This document shows positions 57,998-64,000 of a stretch of 64,000 bases of DNA, in pieces; within the stretch, counting starts at the first letter, position 1; the number at the start of each line of letters is the position of its first letter. The position numbers were made by a program, and so were the translations under genes. The DNA is from DASZBX01 sp035943635 (GTDB taxonomy: Bacteria > Actinomycetota > Actinomycetes > Streptomycetales > Catenulisporaceae): assembly GCA_035943635.1 (NCBI GenBank), contig DASZBX010000087.1:1-64000 (forward strand), written 5' to 3'. Under the pieces are notes generated by a model. It did no database searches, was not told the origin of the DNA, and was given only the letters and a program-made list of their open reading frames with translations.

Positions 57998-58615
57998 TTG
58001 AGCCGGACCGGATATTGGATCATCGGTGCGCTCGGGCAGGAAGCCCTTGATGCGCTGCTGGAACGAATCGGTGCGTCGGCCTTCGAGCAGCTGCCCAGCG
58101 ACCTCGATGTGGGCTGGTGGCATGCCATGGACGATGTCGACGTCGCCGCGCCGGCCCATCTCGGCTACGGCCCGACCTACCCCTCGGATCCCGCAGTCCT
58201 GTTTCAGGAGGAGCTGTCCGGCCTCCGCCCGGACCCGGATGTACTCGATGTCTGCGTCGCCGCGATCGGCGAGGTCACCGAGGCGGACAGGTTCGTGGTG
58301 GCAGTGCGCAAGGGCGACCCGATCGCGGCCCTGTTCTACGGACTCGGCTCCGCCGCAGCCCAACGCGTGCCCGGGCGCGGCGGTTGCTTCCTCGTGCACT
58401 CCCATGCCCAGGCGGACCTGGCCGAACTCATGCACCTGCTCGACGTCTCGGCACCCGAGCGCGTGCGTTTCACGGACAGAGTGTCCCAGTGGCTCACAGT
58501 GATGGGGGACCAGCCGGATCTCGACCCGCTCGAACTACTCGACGGCCCGTTGCGCCTGGTAAACCGTGCACGTGAGACCAGGTCCGGGCTGGTCTCTGTG
58601 ATGCAGTGGTACTGA
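57998..58615 (+). CDS. Hypothetical protein, unrecognised
   Basis: A 205-aa soluble acidic protein that starts at a TTG with AGGAG six bases upstream. It begins GYWIIGALGQEALDALLERI and contains DVGWWHAMDDVDVAAPAHLG, LFYGLGSAAAQRVPGRGGCF and AQADLAELMHLLDVSAPERV. I cannot place it in a family; the alternating helices and strands suggest a compact alpha/beta fold. It follows the membrane protein gene on the same strand with 76 bp between. Codon pattern supports coding. Confidence 0.7.
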   Translation: MSRTGYWIIGALGQEALDALLERIGASAFEQLPSDLDVGWWHAMDDVDVAAPAHLGYGPTYPSDPAVLFQEELSGLRPDPDVLDVCVAAIGEVTEADRFVVAVRKGDPIAALFYGLGSAAAQRVPGRGGCFLVHSHAQADLAELMHLLDVSAPERVRFTDRVSQWLTVMGDQPDLDPLELLDGPLRLVNRARETRSGLVSVMQWY

Positions 58616-58694
58616 GGGTGGGGGTTATGGAGTTCACCGAAGTTGATGACGGGTGCGACCTGACGGCGGCTGTCCGTGATGCCGGCGCGGAGTC

Positions 58695-58988
58695 GTGGTC
58701 GATCAGATCCGCGGCCGGGCGGCGCCTCGCTGCGGCCTCAGACGTTCCCGGTTGTGCCAGCAGACGGCCGACGCTCTTCTAGAGCGTCAGGATGTGTACG
58801 GACTGCGACTAGTTCTGGCAGCGCCGGCCCGAGCCGGAGAGCCGTCGTTTCCGGAGCCGTCGATCGCGGACCACCTCTTCGGCTCGATCATGAGCGAACC
58901 GCGGTGGCTGACCGACCAGGGACCAGGGCAACTCACCGGCCAGCTTCAGGAGTTGCTCCAAGCCCCGGACCGGACTGTCAGTGCCTGA
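58695..58988 (+). CDS. Small hypothetical protein, possibly the frameshifted end of a longer gene
   Basis: Ninety-seven residues from a GTG; the best coding signal is in the second half (LLERQDVYGLRLVLAAPARA, FPEPSIADHLFGSIMSEPRW, GQLTGQLQELLQAPDRTVSA). Immediately upstream, a different frame starts at 58627 with MEFTEVDDGCDLTAAVRDAG and stops within 60 codons. Joining the two near 58690 would give about 120 residues, so the gene may be frameshifted. Function unknown. Confidence 0.45.
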   Translation: MVDQIRGRAAPRCGLRRSRLCQQTADALLERQDVYGLRLVLAAPARAGEPSFPEPSIADHLFGSIMSEPRWLTDQGPGQLTGQLQELLQAPDRTVSA

Positions 58989-59040
58989 GCGGAAAGGATT
59001 CTCGGCAATGTGCGTCGGGCCGACGGTTGATCGGTATCGA

Positions 59041-60012
59041 TCAGAGCTCGGTGTGTGCCCAGTTGCCGCCGGAGCCTTCGGTCGGCAGGTTGAAGTTGCC
59101 GAGCAGGATGCCCAGGTAAGCGGCCACCTGGCTCCACGTCGACAGCACAAGATTGCTCGCGCCGGGCCCGGCCCCGGTGATGGTGACGGGAGGCGTGCTG
59201 CCCTGGTTGGTGATGTTGGTCCCGAAGAGTGACATCGCAGCCCAGGAATTCTCTTGGTACTGCTGCTGCAACGGCAGGCCGCCGAGGGACGTCGACGTGG
59301 TGAGTGCAGTGGAGAAGAGACTGGAAACCCCGGTGAAGCGGGCCGACTCCGAGGTGAGCTGGATCATGAGCATGAGCCCGCGGGCGGCGTTGGTGGCGGC
59401 CGTCCCGGTCACCGCGCCGAGGCGGGTGTTGGACAGGGTCCCGACCGCGCCGCTGATGGCGTTCCAGGAGATCGGCGTGGCCTCGCGCCCACGCCCGGCC
59501 GCTCCGCTGAGATTGTCGTAGTTACTGGCGAACGGGAGTATCGCGCCGCCGCCGTTGAAGCCCGCGGCGGTCGCGGCCCGGTTCAGGGCGGTCAGGTCGG
59601 TCTGGTCGATGTCGTTGAAGTACATCGTCTCGCCGAACCCGTTGGAGAAGCCCAGCACATACAAGTTCTCCGGGTTGATCCACAGGGTGATCGGGTCGTT
59701 GCCGTCGTCGCCGGTCATGGTCACGTCGGCTCGGATCAGACCACCCGCGCTGCTCTGGTTCACGTAGGTGGAGCCGCGGTAGAGATGCCCGGCGGCCGCG
59801 CGCAGAGCCGTGAGGAACGAGCTGTACGCCGCACCGTTGGCAGTCCTGGGGCCGCTCAACGGAATGTTCAGGCTGACTCTCGTCACGTGACCCGTGCCGG
59901 TATCGGCGCTGGCCGACCCGATACCCGTGCCCAGAAGTGCGGTCAGGGACATCGCGAGCGCCATGGCGGCGGTGACAATCGTGCGCAGGGGCCTCAAGGG
60001 GACCAGACTCAC
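59041..60012 (-). CDS. Secreted ribosome-inactivating protein (rRNA N-glycosidase)
   Basis: A 323-aa exported toxin of the ricin A/Shiga toxin A fold. Signal peptide at 1-36 (TAAMALAMSLTALLGTGIGS, cleavage after ASA). In the mature part the active-site set of RIPs can be read in order: Tyr118 in NLYVLGFSNG (ricin Tyr80), Tyr165 in FASNYDNLSG (Tyr123), Glu222 and Arg225 in QLTSESARF (Glu177 and Arg180) and Trp257 in ENSWAAMS (Trp211). These enzymes remove one adenine from the sarcin-ricin loop of large rRNA. Bacterial members are known from a few streptomycetes and Shiga toxins. No lectin B subunit or obvious immunity gene adjoins it. GTG start with GAAAGG about ten bases upstream; an in-frame ATG is inside the signal. 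Confidence 0.88.
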   Translation of the reverse strand: MSLVPLRPLRTIVTAAMALAMSLTALLGTGIGSASADTGTGHVTRVSLNIPLSGPRTANGAAYSSFLTALRAAAGHLYRGSTYVNQSSAGGLIRADVTMTGDDGNDPITLWINPENLYVLGFSNGFGETMYFNDIDQTDLTALNRAATAAGFNGGGAILPFASNYDNLSGAAGRGREATPISWNAISGAVGTLSNTRLGAVTGTAATNAARGLMLMIQLTSESARFTGVSSLFSTALTTSTSLGGLPLQQQYQENSWAAMSLFGTNITNQGSTPPVTITGAGPGASNLVLSTWSQVAAYLGILLGNFNLPTEGSGGNWAHTEL

Positions 60013-60875
60013 TGTGGATGGGCCTTTCTCACGGTAATACCGCCGGCCCGCTACCCCAGGGAATCTGAGGTCTTACAGGCAGGCGGCGTCGCATCGTAAC
60101 CGTACCCTGATTTGTTGCGGGGTGCGTACGGCCCGAAGCCCTCGAGGAGGGTGGGTGGCGCTATGGGGGAGCGAGGGCGGAAGGACCTTTTCCCACAAAA
60201 TACTAACAGGCCCAACTTACCTGAGCTTTCCTTCCCCAACCAGTCCTCAACCGTACGATCTAAAACAATCGGCCAAAGGCTCAACACAAGGCAGCGCTTC
60301 GGCCGAATTGACGGTGGTGGCCCGTACTGAGGCAAGTCGGCAGTGTTGGCGACGGATGGGGGATTGGCCCGTTCGTGGGACGACATGGAGACAAGTGGGG
60401 ACGCCCACCTCCGAACCACTGCACCCGTGGTGAGAAGGCGCAAGACGGGGCGCGCCGGGGGAGTGGGCCGCTCACGGCGGCGGCCCGTTTTATCCCGACA
60501 GGGGTGACACCGGGCCCCACCTAAGTAAGACTAGTGCTACACATGGAAGCGGCCCAGCAAGCGACACGTGCCACCCGATGGTCACCCGTTCTTCGGCGCC
60601 CTACGCGCGGTTCCGCCGCAGCTGCCGCCCGGAACGATTCGGGAGAACCTACCGTGGCAACACCTGGGAGCCCTGCGAAGTGGCAGGGTGCGCCGGCGGT
60701 TCCGGTCCGGCGGCGTCAGCGGCCGCTTCCGCTGCAGAACGGCCGTCTCCGCGCACGTCTCCCGTTCGTCCGACCGGCTCTGCCCGCACTCGCGCTCGCA
60801 CCGGCCTTCACGGCGGTCGGCCTCCTCGAGTCCCGGGTGGCGTGGCCGCCCGCCCCGATGTGCAATGGTGTTGCT
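60013..60875. other. Long intergenic region with lower-GC segment and hairpin
   Basis: Bases 60050-60450 are clearly lower in GC than the rest of the window, and no frame has coding character. A 7-bp GGGCCGC/GCGGCCC hairpin at 60465-60486 is followed by GTTTTA. From 60500 to 60875 GC rises again and all three plus frames are open, but none shows a recognisable domain. It may hold an untranslated RNA, promoter regions, or decayed DNA. Confidence 0.45.
60465..60491 (+). terminator. Terminator-like hairpin
   Basis: GGGCCGC at 60465-60471 pairs with GCGGCCC at 60480-60486 across an 8-base loop and is followed by GTTTTA, facing rightwards at the end of the low-GC segment. Confidence 0.45.
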
Positions 60876-61622
60876 ATGCACTCGGAACGTGTGGACGCGG
60901 AGCCGTCTCGCCCCCACCTCTCCCGCCCGCGGGCGCTGTGGCCGACGGGACCCGGAGCCCGATCCGTGCCCAAAGCCGGCAGCACCAGACCCACTCTGCC
61001 GACCCCGACTCCCCGCCAGACCCTGATCGGCGCCGCCGTGGGCGCGGCGGCTCTCGGCGTGGCCGGGTTCGCCTGGTCGGTCCGGCAGCGGCGCCGGCGT
61101 AGAGCCGCGGAGTCGGCAGCCGGTGTCCTGGCCTGGTGCACGGCCAGCACCCGGCTGACTGCGAAGGAGATCGCGATCGTCGACGCCCTGCCCGGCCCGG
61201 GAACCGGAACAGACGGCCTCGGCACCAGTTTCGGCACCGGATACGGAAGCTCGGTCGCGCCCACACCCTCGACCCCGGCGCCGTGGACGGTCGGCTCATC
61301 CGCCCTGCCCTCCCCGCTGCCGTCCGTCCCCGACCCAGACCCCGCACCGATCCCCGCGCCCCCGATCACCCTGAAGTGCGCGCTCGACTCCGACCACCTC
61401 GGCCCGCACCTCGTGCTGAGCCACGCGTACGGCGACGACCAGCACTGGTTGCTGTGGACCCCGTCCACCCGCCAGATCACCCAGCTCGACCCGTGCCCGG
61501 TCACCGGTTCCACGGCCCAGTACGGCCGCTGGGGCCGAGTATGCCGGCTCCCGGCCAGCCACGAGGGCCGCCACACCTTCGAACAGACCGGACGGATCGG
61601 TTCGCACGTCCGAGTCTTGTAG
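60876..61622 (+). CDS. Hypothetical protein with two C-x-L-x3-H-x-G-x-H motifs
   Basis: A 248-aa protein from the ATG MHSERVDAEPSRPHLS; a longer in-frame start at 60534 adds low-complexity sequence. It has a hydrophobic helix at about 45-62 (LIGAAVGAAALGVAGFAW) followed by RQRRRRR, a Pro/Ser/Thr linker, and a C-terminal domain with two matching motifs: CALDSDHLGPH and CRLPASHEGRH. The LxxxHxGxH pattern with Cys recurs in short streptomycete proteins and could bind zinc. HWLLWTPSTRQITQLDPC lies between the two motifs. Function unknown. Confidence 0.65.
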   Translation: MHSERVDAEPSRPHLSRPRALWPTGPGARSVPKAGSTRPTLPTPTPRQTLIGAAVGAAALGVAGFAWSVRQRRRRRAAESAAGVLAWCTASTRLTAKEIAIVDALPGPGTGTDGLGTSFGTGYGSSVAPTPSTPAPWTVGSSALPSPLPSVPDPDPAPIPAPPITLKCALDSDHLGPHLVLSHAYGDDQHWLLWTPSTRQITQLDPCPVTGSTAQYGRWGRVCRLPASHEGRHTFEQTGRIGSHVRVL

Positions 61623-61633
61623 TGTCAGCCGAT

Positions 61634-62821
61634 ATGACGTCGACTGATTCCACGACCTCGACCAACGCCCCGGCCGACCTCCAGCCGCTGCGCGACCTGT
61701 GGGCGTTCGACCCCGCCTGCACGTACCTGAACCACGGCGGGTTCGGCGCGGTGCCGCGCGAGGTGTCGGCGCACCAGCAGCAGTGGCACGACCGGCGGGA
61801 GGCGAACCCGACTCACTTCTACCGTCACGTGCTGCAGTCCGCCCTCGAAGAGGCCCGCCTGGTCGGCGCGGCGTTCCTCGGGGCGGATCCGGACGGGATC
61901 GCCTTCGTGCAGAACTCCACCTCGGGGGTCGGCGTCGTCCTGGGCTCCTTCCCGTTCGCCCCCGGCGACGAGATCCTGACCACGGACCACATCTACGGCG
62001 CCGTCAGCTACGCCGTCCAGGCCCGGGCCCGCCGCTCCGGCCTGACCATCGCCCAGGCGGCCGTCCCGCTGAACGCGGCCGCCGACGAGATCACCGCCCT
62101 GGTCCTGGCCGCGGTGACCGACCGCACCCGGCTCGTCGTGCTGGACCAGATCACCTCGGTCACGGCCCGCCGGTTCCCGCTCGACCTGCTCGTGCCCGCA
62201 CTCCAGGAACGCGGCCTGCCCGTGCTCGTCGACGCCGCGCACGTCCCGGGTGCGCTCGGCGTCGACCTGACCTCGCTCGGCCCGGACTTCTGGGTCGGGA
62301 ACTTCCACAAGTGGGCCGGTGCGCCCCGGGGCAGCGCCGCGCTGTACGTCGCCCCGCGCTGGCGCGACCAGATCGAGGCGATCCCGGTGTCCTGGCACGC
62401 CGCCGCCGGGTTCCCGCGCAGTTTCAGCGACATCGGCACGGCCGACTGCACCGGCTGGCTGGCCACCCCGGCCGGACTGGCCTTCTACCAGCGCCACGGC
62501 TGGGACAGGACCCGCCGGACGAACGCGGCGATGGCGTCGTACGGCCAGCAGGTGGTCGCCGAGGCCGTGGACGCCGGGCTCGCGGACATGCCGGTGGAGC
62601 CGGATCTGCCGATGCGCCTGGTCCCGCTGGCCGGGGTCCCGGCGAGCCAGGGCGCGGCGGACGAACTGCGGGACCGGCTGGCCCGGGAGTACGGCTTCGA
62701 GACCGCGATCAACGCGTGGGGCGGACGTACTCTGCTGCGCCTGTCGGCTCAGCTGTACAACGGCATGGAAGACTACGAGAAGCTCGCGGCGGTGCTGCCC
62801 GGTGCCATCGCGGCGGGCTGA
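61634..62821 (+). CDS. Class V aminotransferase (isopenicillin-N epimerase-like)
   Basis: A 395-aa PLP enzyme. ACTYLNHGGFGAVPREVSAH near the start, FVQNSTSGVGVVLGSFPF, the PLP aspartate and His in VLVDAAHVPGALGVDL (Asp200, His203) and the Schiff-base lysine in VGNFHKWAGAPRGSAALYV (Lys226), with HGWDRTRRTNAAMASYG later. The NHGGFG opening with HKW is the mark of the isopenicillin-N epimerase/cysteine desulfurase-like subgroup; no beta-lactam genes are near, so the true substrate is open. The ATG lacks a ribosome site but TAGTGT ends eight bases upstream. Confidence 0.9.
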   Translation: MTSTDSTTSTNAPADLQPLRDLWAFDPACTYLNHGGFGAVPREVSAHQQQWHDRREANPTHFYRHVLQSALEEARLVGAAFLGADPDGIAFVQNSTSGVGVVLGSFPFAPGDEILTTDHIYGAVSYAVQARARRSGLTIAQAAVPLNAAADEITALVLAAVTDRTRLVVLDQITSVTARRFPLDLLVPALQERGLPVLVDAAHVPGALGVDLTSLGPDFWVGNFHKWAGAPRGSAALYVAPRWRDQIEAIPVSWHAAAGFPRSFSDIGTADCTGWLATPAGLAFYQRHGWDRTRRTNAAMASYGQQVVAEAVDAGLADMPVEPDLPMRLVPLAGVPASQGAADELRDRLAREYGFETAINAWGGRTLLRLSAQLYNGMEDYEKLAAVLPGAIAAG

Positions 62822-62905
62822 CCACAGGCAGGCACCGAACCCGACTGGCCCGGCCCCGGCAGTTCCCGGCCGGGCGGTCCCGAAGAAGGATAGTGAGACG
62901 GAGAC

Positions 62906-63346
62906 ATGGCACAAGTGCAAGCTGTGACGAGTCGGCAGGTCGGCGCGGCCCCGGACGCGGTGGTCGCGGCGATCGCCGACTACGCGGAGGTGCGGCCGAA
63001 GCTGCTGCCCGCGCCGTACAGCCAGTTCACCGTGCGCAGCGGCGGCCAGGGCGCGGGCACCGTCGCGGCGTGGCACCTGCAGGCCACCGAGAAGCGCTCG
63101 CGCGACGTGCTGGCCACGGTCACCCAGCCGGACCCGTCCACGATCGTGGAGACCGACGCCAACTCGTCCATGGTGGTCACCTGGTCGGTCGCGCCGTCGC
63201 CGACCGGGTCGCTGGTGACGGTCGACACCCGCTGGAACGGGGCCGGCGGCGTCGGCGGCTTCTTCGAGAAGACCTTCGCGCCCAAGGGCATCAACCGGAT
63301 CCACGACCAGCTGCTGGCCAACCTCGCCGCACACGTCGAAGGCTGA
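62906..63346 (+). CDS. SRPBCC-family (polyketide cyclase/START-like) protein
   Basis: A 146-aa helix-grip protein. AQVQAVTSRQVGAAPDAVVA opens the fold, VAAIADYAEVRPKLLPAPYS forms the first helices, a beta-sheet with FTVRSGGQGAGTVAAWHL and VVTWSVAPSPTGSLVTVDTR follows, and a long C-terminal helix (KGINRIHDQLLANLAAHVEG) closes the pocket. Members bind hydrophobic ligands or cyclise polyketides; in this context it is probably a small ligand-binding protein. GGAGAC precedes the ATG. It may be co-transcribed with the aminotransferase 84 bp upstream. Confidence 0.88.
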   Translation: MAQVQAVTSRQVGAAPDAVVAAIADYAEVRPKLLPAPYSQFTVRSGGQGAGTVAAWHLQATEKRSRDVLATVTQPDPSTIVETDANSSMVVTWSVAPSPTGSLVTVDTRWNGAGGVGGFFEKTFAPKGINRIHDQLLANLAAHVEG

Positions 63347-63353
63347 CCGGCGG

Positions 63354-64000
63354 TCAGGCGACGACCAGCCGGGACAGATCCCCGGTGCGTAGATAAACAA
63401 GGACCTGCGAGGACACGGTGAGCATCTGGTCCGGGTCGATGGAACGCTCCCAGTGTTCCTCGCAGTCCTTGCACTTCCACGCGATCGGCTCGACGGCGAA
63501 ACTGTGGTCCTTCACAGCGCTCTGGATCGCCAGCCGCCCGGGGAACGCCGACAGCCGGACTCCTTCCGGGTGTTCGTGCTCCTCGGGCGCGGCGGCGAGG
63601 GTGCCGATCCAGTACTGGAGCGCGACAGCCACGACGCCGATCCCGGGCCCCGCCCCCGCGCAGCCCTTGCACTGCTCGACATGGTCGATCGGGTGCTCCG
63701 CGTTCCGATAGGGCGCCCGGAAAAGCCAGTTGTCATTGGTGTTGCAGGTGCGGCAGAGCGGTCCGCGGATGTATCCGTGCTCGTGGCAGTGGTCCCACAC
63801 GACCGCCGGGAGCCCGCAGAGCACGCAGCGGTACCAGGTCGGCGGGTTCTCGCGCCGGTAGCGGGCCCGGGCGTAGGGGATGTCCCGTAGTTGGCCTTGA
63901 TAGTCGCGGAGCTGGCTGTCGTGCGAGGCCAGGCAGTTCGCGCAGAGGCTCTCCCAGCCGCCGGAGGTGTCCACGTCGGCCCAGCCGCGGCGCCGGGCCG
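63354..64000 (-). CDS. Recombination endonuclease VII-like protein (partial)
   Basis: The frame is open to the right edge; a GTG at 63974 would give 206 residues, but similarity may begin further upstream. Zinc/active-site signature: RCVLCGLPAVVWDHCHEHGY with IRGPLCRTCNTNDNWLFR, the two CxxC pairs plus DHCH that define endonuclease VII and related His-Me finger nucleases. Another pair of CxxC (CKGC, CKDC) follows in the second half. The first residues have a CANC pair. Such genes occur in phages and as solitary chromosomal nucleases. Ends eight bases from the SRPBCC stop, convergent. Confidence 0.8.
   Translation of the reverse strand, partial: ARRRGWADVDTSGGWESLCANCLASHDSQLRDYQGQLRDIPYARARYRRENPPTWYRCVLCGLPAVVWDHCHEHGYIRGPLCRTCNTNDNWLFRAPYRNAEHPIDHVEQCKGCAGAGPGIGVVAVALQYWIGTLAAAPEEHEHPEGVRLSAFPGRLAIQSAVKDHSFAVEPIAWKCKDCEEHWERSIDPDQMLTVSSQVLVYLRTGDLSRLVVA

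Noticed and set aside
60051..60443. A 130-codon minus-strand ORF in the low-GC segment
   Set aside because: Third positions are not GC-biased and no ribosome site or domain is visible; not strong enough against the RNA or decayed-DNA reading.
60534..60875. N-terminal extension of the C/H-motif protein
   Set aside because: The segment is open in all three plus frames with similar low-complexity products, so the extension has no support beyond the lack of a stop.
61634..62821. The class V aminotransferase as part of a beta-lactam cluster
   Set aside because: The isopenicillin-N epimerase label is a family name; no ACV synthetase, IPNS or expandase genes are present in the window.
1..64000. 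tRNA, rRNA, CRISPR, insertion sequence or prophage genes
   Set aside because: I read both strands for clover-leaf cores, rRNA motifs, regular short direct repeats with spacers, transposase DDE motifs and phage structural genes and saw none. The endonuclease VII-like gene alone is not evidence for a prophage.

Overview
This is a high-GC (roughly 70-75%) actinobacterial chromosome segment. The evidence is near-universal G/C third codon positions, frequent GTG/TTG starts, ATGA/GTGA start-stop overlaps, and families typical of Streptomyces, Catenulispora and relatives: a bifunctional exonuclease/DNA polymerase, DUF5999, DUF385, an XRE regulator with a divergent HATPase protein, LCP, SigK/RskA-type genes and an ACT-domain protein. 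I saw no tRNA, rRNA, CRISPR array, insertion sequence or phage structural gene. The segment looks like accessory chromosome, with one- to four-gene operons and many eroded gene remnants.

Layout. 1-3 kb: start of a polymerase gene, a LysR remnant, a DUF4190-like membrane protein and a CorA transporter. 3-6.7 kb: PadR-ABC ATPase-FtsX permease operon with a 3'-truncated permease. 6.8-8.2 kb: DUF385 protein and a deletion scar joining a LysR remnant to an SDR remnant. 8.2-12.5 kb: cell-surface genes (OafA-type acyltransferase, LCP ligase) separated by a DasR-like box. 12.8-18.4 kb: two small proteins, a GntR regulator, an anchored thioredoxin-like protein, a sigma/anti-sigma pair and a hydrolase. 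18.5-25.5 kb: ankyrin protein, fasciclin lipoprotein, MBL hydrolase, HATPase/XRE divergent pair, NUDIX. 25.9-30.6 kb: a translationally coupled lipid-modification operon (cyclopropane synthase, FAD oxidoreductase, DUF1365, DUF1295). 30.8-32.6 kb: a threonyl-tRNA synthetase paralogue behind a Thr-rich leader peptide and hairpin. 32.7-36.3 kb: a second, intact PadR-ABC-FtsX operon. 36.7-46.6 kb: PfpI, DUF898, PadR plus flavin monooxygenase, a secreted protein, a methyltransferase, a GlxA-type regulator, an ACT protein and an amino-acid permease. 47-53.5 kb: epimerase, EamA and LtrA membrane proteins, a WD40 protein with a Lys/Pro-rich tail, YbaK and GrpB. 53.7-55.2 kb: PadR-DUF1048-DUF1048 operon. 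55.3-60 kb: a secreted propeller-like protein, a broken response regulator, hypothetical proteins and a secreted ribosome-inactivating protein. 60.5-64 kb: a hypothetical protein with C/H motifs, a class V aminotransferase, an SRPBCC protein and an endonuclease VII-like gene running off the edge.

Themes. Four PadR genes each have candidate inverted-repeat operators or tight coupling to the genes they probably control. The most unusual features are the predicted ribosome-mediated attenuator ahead of the editing-domain-less ThrRS paralogue, the secreted ribosome-inactivating protein with all expected active-site residues, and an 88-bp dispersed intergenic repeat with three copies. At least nine truncated or frameshifted genes mark this as a plastic region. 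All functional calls come from reading the sequence and from family knowledge; no database search was run.
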